A stretch of DNA of 64,000 bases from Chengkuizengella axinellae (lineage in GTDB: Bacteria; Bacillota; Bacilli; Paenibacillales; KCTC-33759), in the NCBI RefSeq assembly GCF_030730905.1, contig NZ_JAVAMP010000001.1, positions 434,001 through 498,000 on the forward strand, given 5' to 3'. Each line of letters starts with the position of its first letter. Positions within the stretch are counted from its first letter, which is position 1. The notes beneath the pieces were generated by a model. It saw only the letters and a program-made list of their open reading frames with translations, was not told the origin of the DNA and ran no database searches. A program made the position numbers and the translations under genes. Shown here piece by piece: positions 1 through 8,289 of the stretch.

Positions 1-1
1 T

Positions 2-100
2 AATCATATTATGGAAAATGATCCAGCTGTAAAAGAGGGGATTATGACTGCTAATTTATATCCGTATCAAGTGGCTTTAATTTCTGAAGCAAATATTTGA
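2..100 (+). CDS. C-terminal end of a YciI-family protein (partial)
   Basis: The reading frame is open from the window edge to a TGA at 98-100 and encodes about 32 residues. The segment ENDPAVKEGIMTAN followed by LYPYQVAL resembles the conserved C-terminus of YCII-related (YciI) proteins, which are small ferredoxin-like-fold proteins of mostly unknown function. The start lies outside the window. The assignment rests on a short piece only. Confidence 0.6.
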   Translation, partial: NHIMENDPAVKEGIMTANLYPYQVALISEANI

Positions 101-152
101 ATTGAGTACTTTTGTAAATAAATAATTTAATTTATTCAGGGGGTGATTAAAT

Positions 153-770
153 ATTACATCTAATATAAAATTAGTCGCATTTGACTTGGATGGAACTTTG
201 CTACGAGGGAATTCGGTATGTGAGGTTATAGCCGAACAAATGGGACATTTAGATCGTATGAGTGAATTTGAAACCTATCGCGATGTTGAAGAGATTGTTA
301 GAGCGCGTGAAGAACTAGTGAAGTATTACCAAGATGAAACACAAGAAAATATAGTAAATATGTTAGAAAAGGTTTGTTTGGCACCTGGATTAAAAGAGGG
401 AGTTAAATTACTTCAAGAAAATAATATCAATATTGCGATTATTTCCATTACTTTTGAGATTGCTGTAAAATGGTTTGCTGAGAAACTAGGCATACAATAT
501 TACGTAGGTACATCGTATAATACAAAGGGTGAAATAAAGCACTTTTGGCCAGAGGATAAAGCGGACTGGTTGCAAGAATTGGCACATCAGTTGGAGATAT
601 CAGCAGATAAAATAGCAGCGGTCGGTGATTCATGGGGAGATGTTCCTATGTTAAATGAAGCCAAATACTCATATTTCGTTGGAGAAAATGTACCAAAATC
701 ATTAGATCAAGTCATTCATTTTCCTAAAGGCAGTATATTGGAAATTTCTCAACATATTATAAAAACTTGA
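153..770 (+). CDS. HAD-superfamily phosphatase (SerB-like, class IB), probable ATT start
   Basis: This encodes about 205 residues. HAD motif I reads FDLDGT at the N-terminus, motif II is the Ser in IISIT, motif III is probably the Lys of EDKADW, and motif IV reads GDSWGDVPML. Together these indicate a phosphoserine-phosphatase-like HAD hydrolase; the substrate is unknown. The first canonical start codon is TTG at 186, but it would begin inside motif I and remove the nucleophile Asp. The frame is closed by TGA at 144-146. Between that stop and the motif there is no ATG, GTG or TTG. A near-perfect Shine-Dalgarno, AGGGGGTGAT at 138-147, sits correctly before ATT at 153, so ATT is the chosen start (inference). 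The gene stands alone between the YciI tail and a DUF1906 gene. Confidence 0.8.
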   Translation: MTSNIKLVAFDLDGTLLRGNSVCEVIAEQMGHLDRMSEFETYRDVEEIVRAREELVKYYQDETQENIVNMLEKVCLAPGLKEGVKLLQENNINIAIISITFEIAVKWFAEKLGIQYYVGTSYNTKGEIKHFWPEDKADWLQELAHQLEISADKIAAVGDSWGDVPMLNEAKYSYFVGENVPKSLDQVIHFPKGSILEISQHIIKT

Positions 771-877
771 TTTCTAACTTTTCATAAAACTTCGTTCATA
801 TAATACTGTTATTTTAACCTCCCATTGCATATAAGTTAAGTAGTTGAAAATGCCATGAGTGAAAGGGGTTAGGTATA

Positions 878-1525
878 ATGAGTGTAGTTTGGGGAGTTGA
901 CTCAAGTGCAAAAGTGACTAAGGATTTATATGATTGTGTGTTAAAAAACTTTGGAAAACCAGACTATTGGGGAAGATATTTAACCACCATCCCAAACGTG
1001 TCTGATGGACTATCTAAGCAGGAAGTACAATTATTACATAATAGCGAAACCAAGGTATTACCTATCTATAATAATTTTAGAGAAGCAGTTGGATATGATA
1101 AAGGCAGAGTTGTGGCTCAAAACTCGATTTATAACGCTAACTTATTAGGTATTCCTAAAGGGACAATTGTTTTTGCAAATGTTGAAAAATTCTTTAAGGT
1201 TGATGAAGCTTGGATAAGGGGATTTGTAGATCGAATGTACACAAGTGATTACAAACCAGGTATTTATCATGATCCTGTGAATGGAGATTTTGGAGCTGCC
1301 TATTGCACAGCTGTCTCGAATGATATTCGGGTTGCTGATCAGTTAGTACTATGGAGTGCAGAACCAGAACCAGGAACTACTAGAAGACGAAATGCCCCAT
1401 CATACAAACCTACAAAACCTCCTTGTAAGGCTAATGTCTGGGGTTGGCAATACGGACGTGATTCAGCAACATGTCCTATTGATACTAATCTTATTGATAG
1501 TAGATTGTATGATATGCTTTGGTAA
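878..1525 (+). CDS. DUF1906 / glycoside-hydrolase-like TIM-barrel protein
   Basis: This 215-residue protein begins WGVDSSAKV and contains KPDYWGRYLTT, LPIYNNF and a C-terminal WGWQYG. These are the pattern of DUF1906 proteins (Rv2525c-like, related to GH25-type lysozyme folds), which are thought to act on cell-wall glycans. No signal peptide is visible, so it is either cytoplasmic or exported by an unrecognised route. A proline/arginine-rich stretch near residues 163-180 interrupts the barrel-like sequence. The start ATG follows GAAAGGGG. A terminator-like hairpin follows. The family match is good, but activity has not been shown for most members. Confidence 0.75.
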   Translation: MSVVWGVDSSAKVTKDLYDCVLKNFGKPDYWGRYLTTIPNVSDGLSKQEVQLLHNSETKVLPIYNNFREAVGYDKGRVVAQNSIYNANLLGIPKGTIVFANVEKFFKVDEAWIRGFVDRMYTSDYKPGIYHDPVNGDFGAAYCTAVSNDIRVADQLVLWSAEPEPGTTRRRNAPSYKPTKPPCKANVWGWQYGRDSATCPIDTNLIDSRLYDMLW

Positions 1526-1586
1526 TCCTTAAGAAAAGTGGTTGCCTTCATCTACCAATTGGTGTACAATATTCTGAAATTTATAT

Positions 1587-1628
1587 AAATAAACCTGACC
1601 TGTTTTTATATAAGGTTGGGTTTATTCC
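1587..1628 (+). terminator. Rho-independent terminator after the DUF1906 gene
   Basis: The arms AATAAACCTGACCT and AGGTTGGGTTTATT pair around a T-rich loop. The hairpin lies between two co-directional genes and can serve the upstream one. Confidence 0.55.
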
Positions 1629-1675
1629 TTCTTTGAAAGACATCATGTTCACAATGGTATAAGGATGGTGCAAAA

Positions 1676-2722
1676 ATGATCAAACCAAAAAGATTAAAAT
1701 ATGGTTCAAAAATAGCAGTAATATCACCTTCAAATGGCTTGCCATTCTTGTTCCCAGGCAATTATGAATTAGGCTTGCAAATGCTTCGAGAAGTGTTGGG
1801 CTTTGAGGTTATCGAAATGCCAACGGCAAGAATGGCTCCGGCTGATCTATACAAGAATCCGCAAATGAGAGCAGATGATATTAATCAGTGTTTCTTAGAT
1901 GATAGTATAGATGGGATTATCACCTCTATTGGCGGCTATGAATCAGTGAGGATTTTACCTTATCTAAATGTGGAAAATATACTTAAAAATCCAAAAATGA
2001 TTATGGGGACTTCAGATCCAACAACGTTTTTATCTTACCTTAACTATTTAGGACTTGTAACTTTTTATGGTCCAACTGTAATGGCTGGATTTGCACAAAC
2101 TAAACATCTCCCAGAAGAATATGTACGACATTTAAAATATGTTTTCTTTGAACACCAATTTCCTTATCGATATGAACCATTTCCAAGGTGGACAAATGGA
2201 TATAAAGATTGGAGTATTAAAGAAACATTAGGAGAATGCACAGAGTTTTATGAAAATGAAAATGGGTGGACTTTCTTACAAGGAGATTCCATTTCTGAAG
2301 GACAACTGTGGGGCGGTTGCATTGAAGTTCTAGAATTTATAAAATCAACAAAGTATTGGCCTGATGAGTATTTTTGGAAGGATAAAGTCTTATTTTTTGA
2401 AACATCTGAAGAAAAACCTTCACCTAGTCAGGTTGGATATATGCTTAGGAATTATGGAACACAAGGGATTTTTGATCAAATAAATGGGGTTGTTTTTGGA
2501 AGAGCGAAAGATTATACCCCACATGAAAAAGAAGAGCTCAATGAAACTGTCCTTCGAATTATAAAAGACGAATTTGGAGTAAAACATATTCCCATTGTAG
2601 TTGATATGGATTTTGGTCATACCGATCCAAAGCTTATTTTACCGTTGGGATGTAGGATTCAATTGAATCCTAAAACTAAAGAAATTGTTTTAATGGAGAA
2701 TCCTTTTGAGAGTAGTGAATAG
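1676..2722 (+). CDS. LD-carboxypeptidase / MccF-like serine peptidase (family S66)
   Basis: This 348-residue protein fits family S66. It starts KYGSKIAVISPSNG, has the nucleophile-elbow-like GTSDPTTFLSY (Ser near residue 104), the GGCIEVLEF segment that supplies the catalytic Glu, and DFGHTDPKLILPLG, which supplies the catalytic His. Members cleave LD-peptide bonds in murein tetrapeptides, or acyl-amide bonds in microcin C-type peptide-nucleotides (MccF). The sequence alone does not decide between the two; the length and spacing look closer to the MccF branch. It is cytoplasmic with no signal peptide. It stands alone, with a Shine-Dalgarno GGATGGTG upstream, and is convergent with the LacI regulator. 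Confidence 0.85.
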   Translation: MIKPKRLKYGSKIAVISPSNGLPFLFPGNYELGLQMLREVLGFEVIEMPTARMAPADLYKNPQMRADDINQCFLDDSIDGIITSIGGYESVRILPYLNVENILKNPKMIMGTSDPTTFLSYLNYLGLVTFYGPTVMAGFAQTKHLPEEYVRHLKYVFFEHQFPYRYEPFPRWTNGYKDWSIKETLGECTEFYENENGWTFLQGDSISEGQLWGGCIEVLEFIKSTKYWPDEYFWKDKVLFFETSEEKPSPSQVGYMLRNYGTQGIFDQINGVVFGRAKDYTPHEKEELNETVLRIIKDEFGVKHIPIVVDMDFGHTDPKLILPLGCRIQLNPKTKEIVLMENPFESSE

Positions 2723-2807
2723 TTTTTTTGATCTCATATAAAAATGATAGTAGTCCTATATTAAATCGAGCCTAATAAATCTTAAAGGGAATAACAAGCA
2801 GAATTTG

Positions 2808-3812
2808 TTACGCCGTTCCTCTTACAACTAAACCAGGTTCGATTTGAATAGGGCTTAATTTTTTATTATTCATAATATCCATTAACATCTGTGCAGCTAG
2901 CTTCCCTATTTTCTCATGATCTTGTAAAACTGTAGTAAGAGGGGGGGATAGGTATTTTCCAGCATCAATATCATCACAGCCAATAATAGCAATATCTTCA
3001 GGTATGTTGACATGTTGTTCTTTTAGTGCGTTCATAGCACCAATGGCAAAAATATCATGCCATGCAAAAATGGCTCTAGGTAGCTGATTGCTTTGAAGCA
3101 TTTGTTTCATCACTTCATATCCACTCTCAGATTCAAAGTTTTCCCCATGAACAAACCATTGTTTATGAATTTTTAAACCGTAATTAGATAATGCTTTCTT
3201 AAACCCCTCTTCTCTTAATTTAGCAACCTGCCACTTTTTATTTATCCCAATATATCCGATATCTTTATACCCATGTAGATAGAAATGTTCTACTGCTTTT
3301 TTTGCGATTTGGTCGTTATCGGTCATAATGTAGCTCGATTTATCTCCACTTAATTCAACATCAATCCCTACGCATGGAACATCGCTAGTATCTAGATCAA
3401 TAATAGAATTCCCCATTCCTTTTTCTGCAAGAATTAAACAGCCATCTACTTGATATTCTCGACAGGATAATAAATAGTTTTTTGTTTTTTCATTGGATTG
3501 AAGTTGATTTGAAAAAAATACAAAATCGAATCCTTCTTTATATATTACATCTTTAAATACATCGATGACCTTTGAAAAATAAGGATGGTTAAACGGAATA
3601 TCTTTTCCTAAAATAATACCTATACATTTTGTGCTGGAATTGTTTTGATTTCGGTAATGCACCTTATAACCAAGCTCAGCCATGATTGTATTAACTTTTT
3701 GTCTGGTATCCTGTGATACACCTGAATAATGATGAATCACTTTTGAAACGGTTGAGATGGAAACACCAGCTTTTTCAGCGATCTCTTTTATCTTAATTTT
3801 AATAATATTCAC
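2808..3812 (-). CDS. LacI-family transcriptional regulator
   Basis: The 334-residue protein has an N-terminal LacI helix-turn-helix (KEIAEKAGVSISTVSKVI) followed by a periplasmic-binding-protein-like sugar sensor domain (GIILGKDIPF through IIGCDDIDAGKYLSPPLTTV). It probably represses a sugar uptake or catabolic locus, but no such locus is adjacent, so the target is unknown. The start is uncertain. GTG at 3812 coincides with the only good Shine-Dalgarno (AGGGTGA), whereas the second of two consecutive ATT codons, at 3803, lies about six bases downstream of it and would give the usual short LacI N-terminus. The protein is otherwise intact. Confidence 0.9.
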   Translation of the reverse strand: MNIIKIKIKEIAEKAGVSISTVSKVIHHYSGVSQDTRQKVNTIMAELGYKVHYRNQNNSSTKCIGIILGKDIPFNHPYFSKVIDVFKDVIYKEGFDFVFFSNQLQSNEKTKNYLLSCREYQVDGCLILAEKGMGNSIIDLDTSDVPCVGIDVELSGDKSSYIMTDNDQIAKKAVEHFYLHGYKDIGYIGINKKWQVAKLREEGFKKALSNYGLKIHKQWFVHGENFESESGYEVMKQMLQSNQLPRAIFAWHDIFAIGAMNALKEQHVNIPEDIAIIGCDDIDAGKYLSPPLTTVLQDHEKIGKLAAQMLMDIMNNKKLSPIQIEPGLVVRGTA

Positions 3813-4018
3813 CCTATTTTTTCTTTTTATTTTACCATAAAAAAATTTTCGGTATGTATTAATGCAGATGATTTTTATTTAGAGGAGGGCACTTATACGA
3901 TTAGGTTATATGCAACTTCTTTAACATAGTATGGTTTCAAATTCATAGATTTTCGTCTTGCTAATATTTGTATAGCGTGATAGTATTCATCTAATGATTG
4001 TGAAAAATTAAATATATT

Positions 4019-4173
4019 TCCTTCGGGGGCGGGTGAAATTCCCAACCGGCGGTGATACTTTTTTGGAACTATCAAAAAAGTTTAGTCCGTGACCCGTGTT
4101 ATTTCTTTAACAAATAACCGGTGGATCTGGTGAAACTCCAGAGCCGACAGTATAGTCTGGATGGGAGAAGGAA
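4019..4173 (+). promoter_or_regulatory. FMN riboswitch (RFN element) aptamer
   Basis: All the hallmark blocks of the RFN element are present in order: CTTCGGGGGCGGGTGAAATT with its CCC continuation and the following ACCGGCGGTGAT, then AGTCCGTGACCC, a variable arm, GGTGGATCTGGTGAAACTCC, GAGCCGACAGTATAGTCTGG and the closing ATGGGAGAAGG. In known cases it binds FMN and shuts off riboflavin synthesis or uptake genes. Here the next genes are a methyltransferase and an EamA transporter, not rib genes. Confidence 0.96.
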
Positions 4174-4202
4174 AGTGACAAGGAATGAATTTATGAAATT
4201 TG

Positions 4203-4244
4203 TGAGTAGACACGTCTATATATAAAACGTGCTATCATTTTTTA
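4203..4244 (+). terminator. Terminator of the FMN riboswitch expression platform
   Basis: Just after the aptamer, GAGTAGACACGT pairs with ACGTGCTATC, leaving two bulged bases, around an AT-rich loop and is followed by a run of T. This is what a transcription-attenuating FMN riboswitch needs, so the switch appears complete. Confidence 0.65.
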
Positions 4245-4288
4245 ACAAAGTTTATAAGTTTATTTGTGTCCACTTTTATATTTTACTG

Positions 4289-4418
4289 GAGGCTGGGACA
4301 TAAGTTGAAATCTAGCTGGTTTTTGTACAATAAGCATAATTAAAACCGCATGAAATCAAGGTTTATAAATTTGATTTCATGCGGTTTATTCATTTTTGCT
4401 GGGTTTTGTCCCAGCCTC
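4289..4418. repeat. Nested inverted repeat with GAGGCTGGGACA ends
   Basis: The outer arms GAGGCTGGGACA (4289-4300) and TGTCCCAGCCTC (4407-4418) are perfect 12-base complements. Inside them a second perfect 17-base pair of arms, AAACCGCATGAAATCAA (4343-4359) and its complement (4371-4387), forms another hairpin. The whole unit sits between the riboswitch terminator and the first gene. It could be a small non-autonomous mobile repeat or a processing/terminator structure. It has no coding potential. Confidence 0.75.
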
Positions 4419-4454
4419 TTTATTTTGTATATTTTATAGAAGGAGAGATGACAA

Positions 4455-5192
4455 GTGCAAAATATATATGATAATGAAACTTTTTTTGAATCCTATTTAA
4501 GTCTTAGGGAAAATAATGAAGGACTGAATGATGTTTTAGAAATTCCTGCTTTTAGATCATTATTACCTGATTTACAAGATAAAGTGATACTAGATATCGG
4601 ATGTGGATTTGGTGAATCCAGCAAATGGTATGCTGAGAATGGTGCCAAAAAAGTAGTAGGTATAGATATTTCCCAGAAAATGATCCATAAGGCAAAGGAA
4701 ATCAATGCTGATAAAAAAATAGAATACTATAACTTGCCTATGGAAGAAATAGAGTTTGGTGAAAATGAATTTGATCTTGTTGTCAGCTCCTTATCCTTTC
4801 ATTACGTTGAGGACTTCTGTTCATTAATTAAAAAAATCAGTAATGTATTAAAACCTAATGGTTTATGTATATTTTCACAAGAGCATCCTGTTGTCACGGC
4901 TAAGAAAATAAACAATGGTTGGGCAAAAAGTGAAACAGGTGCAAAAACACACTGGATTTTGGACAATTATCAAGAAGAGACCATGAGAAAACAAACTTGG
5001 TTTGTTGATGGTGTCATTAAATACCACCGTACAATAGCTACCATTGTAAACACATTGATAGAAAATCATTTAAACATTCAAAAGATTTTAGAACCTATAT
5101 CAACTAGTGATGCAGAAATCATAAATCCAGAATTAAAGGAAGAAAGAAGAAGGCCTCCTTTTATCATTCTGAAAGCAATGAGCGTAAAATAA
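4455..5192 (+). CDS. Class I SAM-dependent methyltransferase
   Basis: The 245-residue protein has motif I VILDIGCGFGESSKWY (about residues 44-59), the acidic post-I residue in KKVVGIDIS, and FDLVVSSLSFHYV as motif IV. This is a Rossmann-fold methyltransferase; the substrate is unknown. The GTG start at 4455 follows GAAGGAGAG with good spacing. It is the first gene downstream of the FMN riboswitch, and its stop codon directly abuts the ATG of the EamA transporter, so the two are probably translationally coupled. Its function may therefore relate to flavins or to whatever the transporter moves (inference). Confidence 0.85.
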   Translation: MQNIYDNETFFESYLSLRENNEGLNDVLEIPAFRSLLPDLQDKVILDIGCGFGESSKWYAENGAKKVVGIDISQKMIHKAKEINADKKIEYYNLPMEEIEFGENEFDLVVSSLSFHYVEDFCSLIKKISNVLKPNGLCIFSQEHPVVTAKKINNGWAKSETGAKTHWILDNYQEETMRKQTWFVDGVIKYHRTIATIVNTLIENHLNIQKILEPISTSDAEIINPELKEERRRPPFIILKAMSVK

Positions 5193-6061
5193 ATGAGTCA
5201 TTTACTAGATTATTGGTTTTTATTAGTACTAGTAGCTGCTTTCTCACACGCTGTATGGAATTTGTTACTGAAAAATAGTGAACAAAAAGAAATTTTTTAT
5301 GGTCATTAAGGGTATGGTCTTTTATCATTTTTTTACCTATTAGTATTTATTTTTGGCCAGAGCAACCTGTATCTATCATAAATTGGTTATTGTGGGGTAT
5401 AGGGAGTGCGATTCTCCATAGTATTTATGCTCTTATTCTAACTAAAGCATATGAAAAAAATGATTTTACTTTAGTTTATCCTATAGCACGTGGGACAGGA
5501 CCTTTAATAGTTGTTATAGTAGGGATATTTATTTTAAAAGAAGAAGTGGGTTCCATTACTTTACTAGGTGTTAGCATTATTATGATAGGTATCTATGTAT
5601 TATATTCTGGGTTCAATTTAAGATTAGGTTTGCAAACTTTTAAAATGGTTCTTCATAGTCCATGGCCTATACTTGTTGGATTTACAATTGCTAGCTATAC
5701 TATTTTTGACAAGATGGCTGTTGCTTTCGTACCTCCCATTATATTGAATTTAATAGATAACTTAGGACAAATCATTATACTTGGTAATAAGGTGAAGAAG
5801 AAAGGACAAATGGCAGTATTTAAGCAGTGGAAAAAAAATTGGTTTAAAATGGCGGTAGGAGGAGCCTTATCTGGTTTAGCTTACATACTAGTATTAATTG
5901 TTTTAACAGAAGTACCCGTTAGTAATGTATCACCTTTAAGAGAAACAAGTATCGTAATGGGTTCAATATTAGGATTTTTGTTTTTAAAAGAAAACTTTGG
6001 TCTGAGTAAAATCATGGGTTCGATCATCATTTTTGCTGGAGTTGTTCTCATTGTGTGGTAA
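5193..6061 (+). pseudogene. EamA/DMT-family transporter interrupted by a frameshift
   Basis: The frame starting ATG at 5193 encodes MSHLLDYWFLLVLVAAFSHA, a typical EamA first helix, and runs into TAA at 5307. The rest of the protein continues in another frame (WSFIIFLPISIYFWPEQPV and then the second EamA repeat) to 6061. Adding one T to the T6 run at 5293-5298 restores a continuous product of about 290 residues with roughly ten membrane helices. This may be a true frameshift mutation, a sequencing error at a homopolymer, or slippage. The DMT superfamily includes the riboflavin transporter RibN, which matters because an FMN riboswitch lies upstream, but I cannot assign this gene to that branch. 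Confidence 0.8.
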
Positions 6062-6110
6062 AATAATGGAGTGTTTTTCAACATGCAACGAAGGGGGAAC
6101 TGAAAAAAGT

Positions 6111-6734
6111 ATGGATATGACTTTGTTATTATCATTTATAGGTGTAGCCGTTTTACTTACATTAATGCCAGGTCCTGATATTTTATTTGTGATTGCGCAA
6201 AGTATATCGCAAGATCGAAAGGCTGGAATTATCATTACTGTGGGATTGTGTACAGGGTTAATGATTCATGTGTCAGCTGCTGCAATCGGTATTTCTACAC
6301 TAATATATCAATCAGCGGTTGCTTTTACGATTGTGAAGTATGCGGGAGCGGCTTATTTGATATATTTAGCTTGGCAAGCATTTAAAGAAAAAGATGCAGG
6401 TTTTATGATCGATAATCAACAAACACAGCAATATAAGTCCCTATATAAAAAAGGGGTTATTATGAATATATTAAACCCTAAAGTCTCCTTGTTTTTTATT
6501 GCCCTTTTACCTCAATTTGTTGATAGTAGAGTTGGGAATGTAACTGTACAGATGTTTATTTTAGGTATTATTTTTATTATTCAAGCATTTGTGATTATGG
6601 CATTGGTTAGTTTTCTTTCTAACAAGGTTCGAATCTTTTTGATGAACAACCCCTTTTTAGGCAAGAGAATAAATCAAGTAAAAGGGACATTACTAGGATT
6701 AATAGGGTTACAGATTGCCATCAGTGACAAGTAA
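6111..6734 (+). CDS. LysE/RhtB-family amino-acid exporter
   Basis: The 207-residue membrane protein has the LysE signature near its N-terminus (LTLMPGPDILFVIAQSISQ) and about six hydrophobic helices. Members export amino acids or their analogues. I placed the start at ATG 6111 because it precedes the first helix directly and follows AAGGGGG, although the spacing (about 13 bases) is long. The gene lies 49 bases after the EamA transporter and is probably transcribed with it. A terminator-like hairpin that belongs to a dispersed repeat follows. Confidence 0.85.
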   Translation: MDMTLLLSFIGVAVLLTLMPGPDILFVIAQSISQDRKAGIIITVGLCTGLMIHVSAAAIGISTLIYQSAVAFTIVKYAGAAYLIYLAWQAFKEKDAGFMIDNQQTQQYKSLYKKGVIMNILNPKVSLFFIALLPQFVDSRVGNVTVQMFILGIIFIIQAFVIMALVSFLSNKVRIFLMNNPFLGKRINQVKGTLLGLIGLQIAISDK

Positions 6735-6762
6735 AAACAATTAAAATTAGTTCTTTCACAAA

Positions 6763-6830
6763 CAGGCGCTTTCTCAAAAAGAGAAGCGCTTTTCTATATG
6801 ATATGGGACATAATGTTGAAGAGTCGGAAG
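6763..6830 (+). repeat. Dispersed intergenic repeat, copy A (acts as terminator)
   Basis: GGCGCTTTCTC pairs with GAGAAGCGC around an A-rich loop, followed by TTTTCT and then ATATGGGACATAATGTTGAA. The hairpin core and downstream words recur at 9532, 10165, 15264 and 45651. It sits right after the LysE gene and looks able to terminate transcription. Confidence 0.6.
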
Positions 6831-6897
6831 GTTTTAAAACAAGTAAGCGCAACAGCTTCATTCTATGGATATGGAAGCAAACTAACTTTTAATTTTG

Positions 6898-7347
6898 TCA
6901 TTTACTTTTGAACTCAAGGGTTAACCTTACTAATTTATTTTCTTCTATATCAATATAAGCATTACCTATATAAAGATGCGTCATCAGAATCCACCCGATA
7001 TTTGATTTCTCTCCTAAATCAACTCCATTGTAAAGGTATACTTGATTAAAGGTAAAACGATATAACTTTATTTCTTGACCCATTTCTAGTTTATTTAATA
7101 AAATAGCTTTACTTCCACTGTATTTTGGGATTTCATGTTTTAAATTCTCACTTAATCTAATGTCTAATGGATTGATAACAATATATTGAGTGCTAAGGAC
7201 ATTCAAGTTTGAATTAGGAAAATATGGGTTTAGATGTTCTTCTAACATACGATTTGGTTTGATTTCTAAAAAATAGATTAAGGAAGTTATAAATAAAGAA
7301 AGTAAAAGTATTACAGATATAATATGATTAATAAAAGTTTTTTTCAT
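6898..7347 (-). CDS. Hypothetical membrane-anchored protein
   Basis: The protein has 149 residues. A lysine start (MKKTFINHI) is followed by one hydrophobic helix (ISVILLLSLFITSLIYF), which would anchor it in the membrane with the remaining ~115 residues outside. I recognise no family. The start at 7347 is chosen over an upstream codon because AGAAGG lies six bases before it. The outer part is beta-rich in appearance (YRFTFNQVYLYNG, LVRLTLEFKSK). It stands alone in a patch of small hypothetical genes. Confidence 0.65.
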   Translation of the reverse strand: MKKTFINHIISVILLLSLFITSLIYFLEIKPNRMLEEHLNPYFPNSNLNVLSTQYIVINPLDIRLSENLKHEIPKYSGSKAILLNKLEMGQEIKLYRFTFNQVYLYNGVDLGEKSNIGWILMTHLYIGNAYIDIEENKLVRLTLEFKSK

Positions 7348-7702
7348 AATTAACCTTCTTTGTATAATGGTTGATAAATACATACTACAAGCAATACACT
7401 ATTAAATCTATCATATACTAAATGTTGTTTTAAACTTGAAATAGTAGATATTGTGATTTTAAAAGAAAGATTGATCAAAACTCATGAATTAGAACGAGAT
7501 TCATTTGTTTTTTAACTCTTATATTTTACAATAGGGCCAGATTGTTTAATATCTAGTTAAAGGTATTATGTTAAAATTAGGATATGGATTGATGAAATGA
7601 ACTTAAACTAAGATAAGCTGTATGGGAGTACTTGTGTTTGTAAAGCGGGAATAAAAGGGAATAACTATGGAATACAAAATAAATTTTGTTTCATAAAGTG
7701 AA
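7348..7702. other. AT-rich intergenic region, no gene recognised
   Basis: There is no supported coding frame here. A short frame at 7666-7692 preceded by AAAGGGAATAA ends quickly at TAA just before the barstar-like start, and may be a leftover of that gene's 5' region. The words TATGTTAAAATTAGG at about 7568 resemble the 3' end of the dispersed repeat at 10165-10260. Confidence 0.4.
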
Positions 7703-7948
7703 ATGATTAATATCAAAGCGGAGCTAGAACAGGACAAGAGTCTGTTTATTGCTGAGATAAACAGTAACGATGGTATCAAATCTTTACAAGATTATTTAAC
7801 TACAATGACGGAGGTGTTTAGCTTCCCTATACCATCTAAAGGCCTAGATGGTTATAATGATTGGATGACAGATTTGGATTGGCTTGAAAAAGATGCCTTA
7901 ACTCTATACATTCTTTTTTCTTTTATCTTCAAAAATAAATATAATTAA
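7703..7948 (+). pseudogene. Barstar-like ribonuclease inhibitor, 3' truncated
   Basis: The 81-residue frame matches the barstar family through about residue 70. FPIPSKGLDGYNDWMTDLDW corresponds to the conserved FP-x-[FY]-x-x-x-x-[WL]-D-A-x-x-D-x-x-x-D-L-x-W region, and EKDALTLYI corresponds to the next strand. The final helix and strand of barstar are missing. Instead the frame reads into the 3' end of the opposite-strand gene (7904-8161), with which it overlaps. Barstars inhibit barnase-type RNases or related effectors. No RNase gene is adjacent. The Shine-Dalgarno is weak. Probably an inactive relic, though short diverged barstars exist. Confidence 0.55.
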
Positions 7949-8161
7949 TAATATTATATGAATGATCACTATAATTAAAAGAGCATAACCATAAATGACA
8001 TTAATAATTTCCAAATTTAATGCGTCGTAACCTGATTGTATTCCACCATCTTTTTTTGCAAATTCCTTAGCTTTTAAATATTTATAGAATAAAATGAAAC
8101 CAACACTAAGTAATCCAAAAAAACTGATAATCAAAAATAAGTACTTTTTAGCTAATTTCAT
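7904..8161 (-). CDS. Small hypothetical protein with two membrane helices
   Basis: The protein has 85 residues. Hydrophobic helices lie at about 7-27 and 58-78, with a charged loop between them (KAKEFAKKDGG). The start ATG follows GGGAGTTACT on the minus strand. I recognise no family. Its 3' end overlaps the truncated barstar-like gene by 45 bases. Confidence 0.6.
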   Translation of the reverse strand: MKLAKKYLFLIISFFGLLSVGFILFYKYLKAKEFAKKDGGIQSGYDALNLEIINVIYGYALLIIVIIHIILLIIFIFEDKRKKNV

Positions 8162-8289
8162 TAGTAACTCCCTTCCCTTTCATGTTCAATATAATAAAGT
8201 ATAATTAATTTTAATTGTATTATCTACCAATTTATTATACTATTACTTTCTTCTGTTTATTAAAATACAAAAAAAACTTGTTATTCCAC

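Noticed and set aside
3893-4075. 60-codon minus-strand open frame
   Set aside because: It lies across the FMN riboswitch on the opposite strand; the conserved RNA fully explains the sequence.
5293-5298. Programmed ribosomal frameshift in the EamA gene
   Set aside because: There is a T6 run but no clear stimulatory structure or Shine-Dalgarno-like signal; mutation or base-call error is simpler. Kept as a possibility only.
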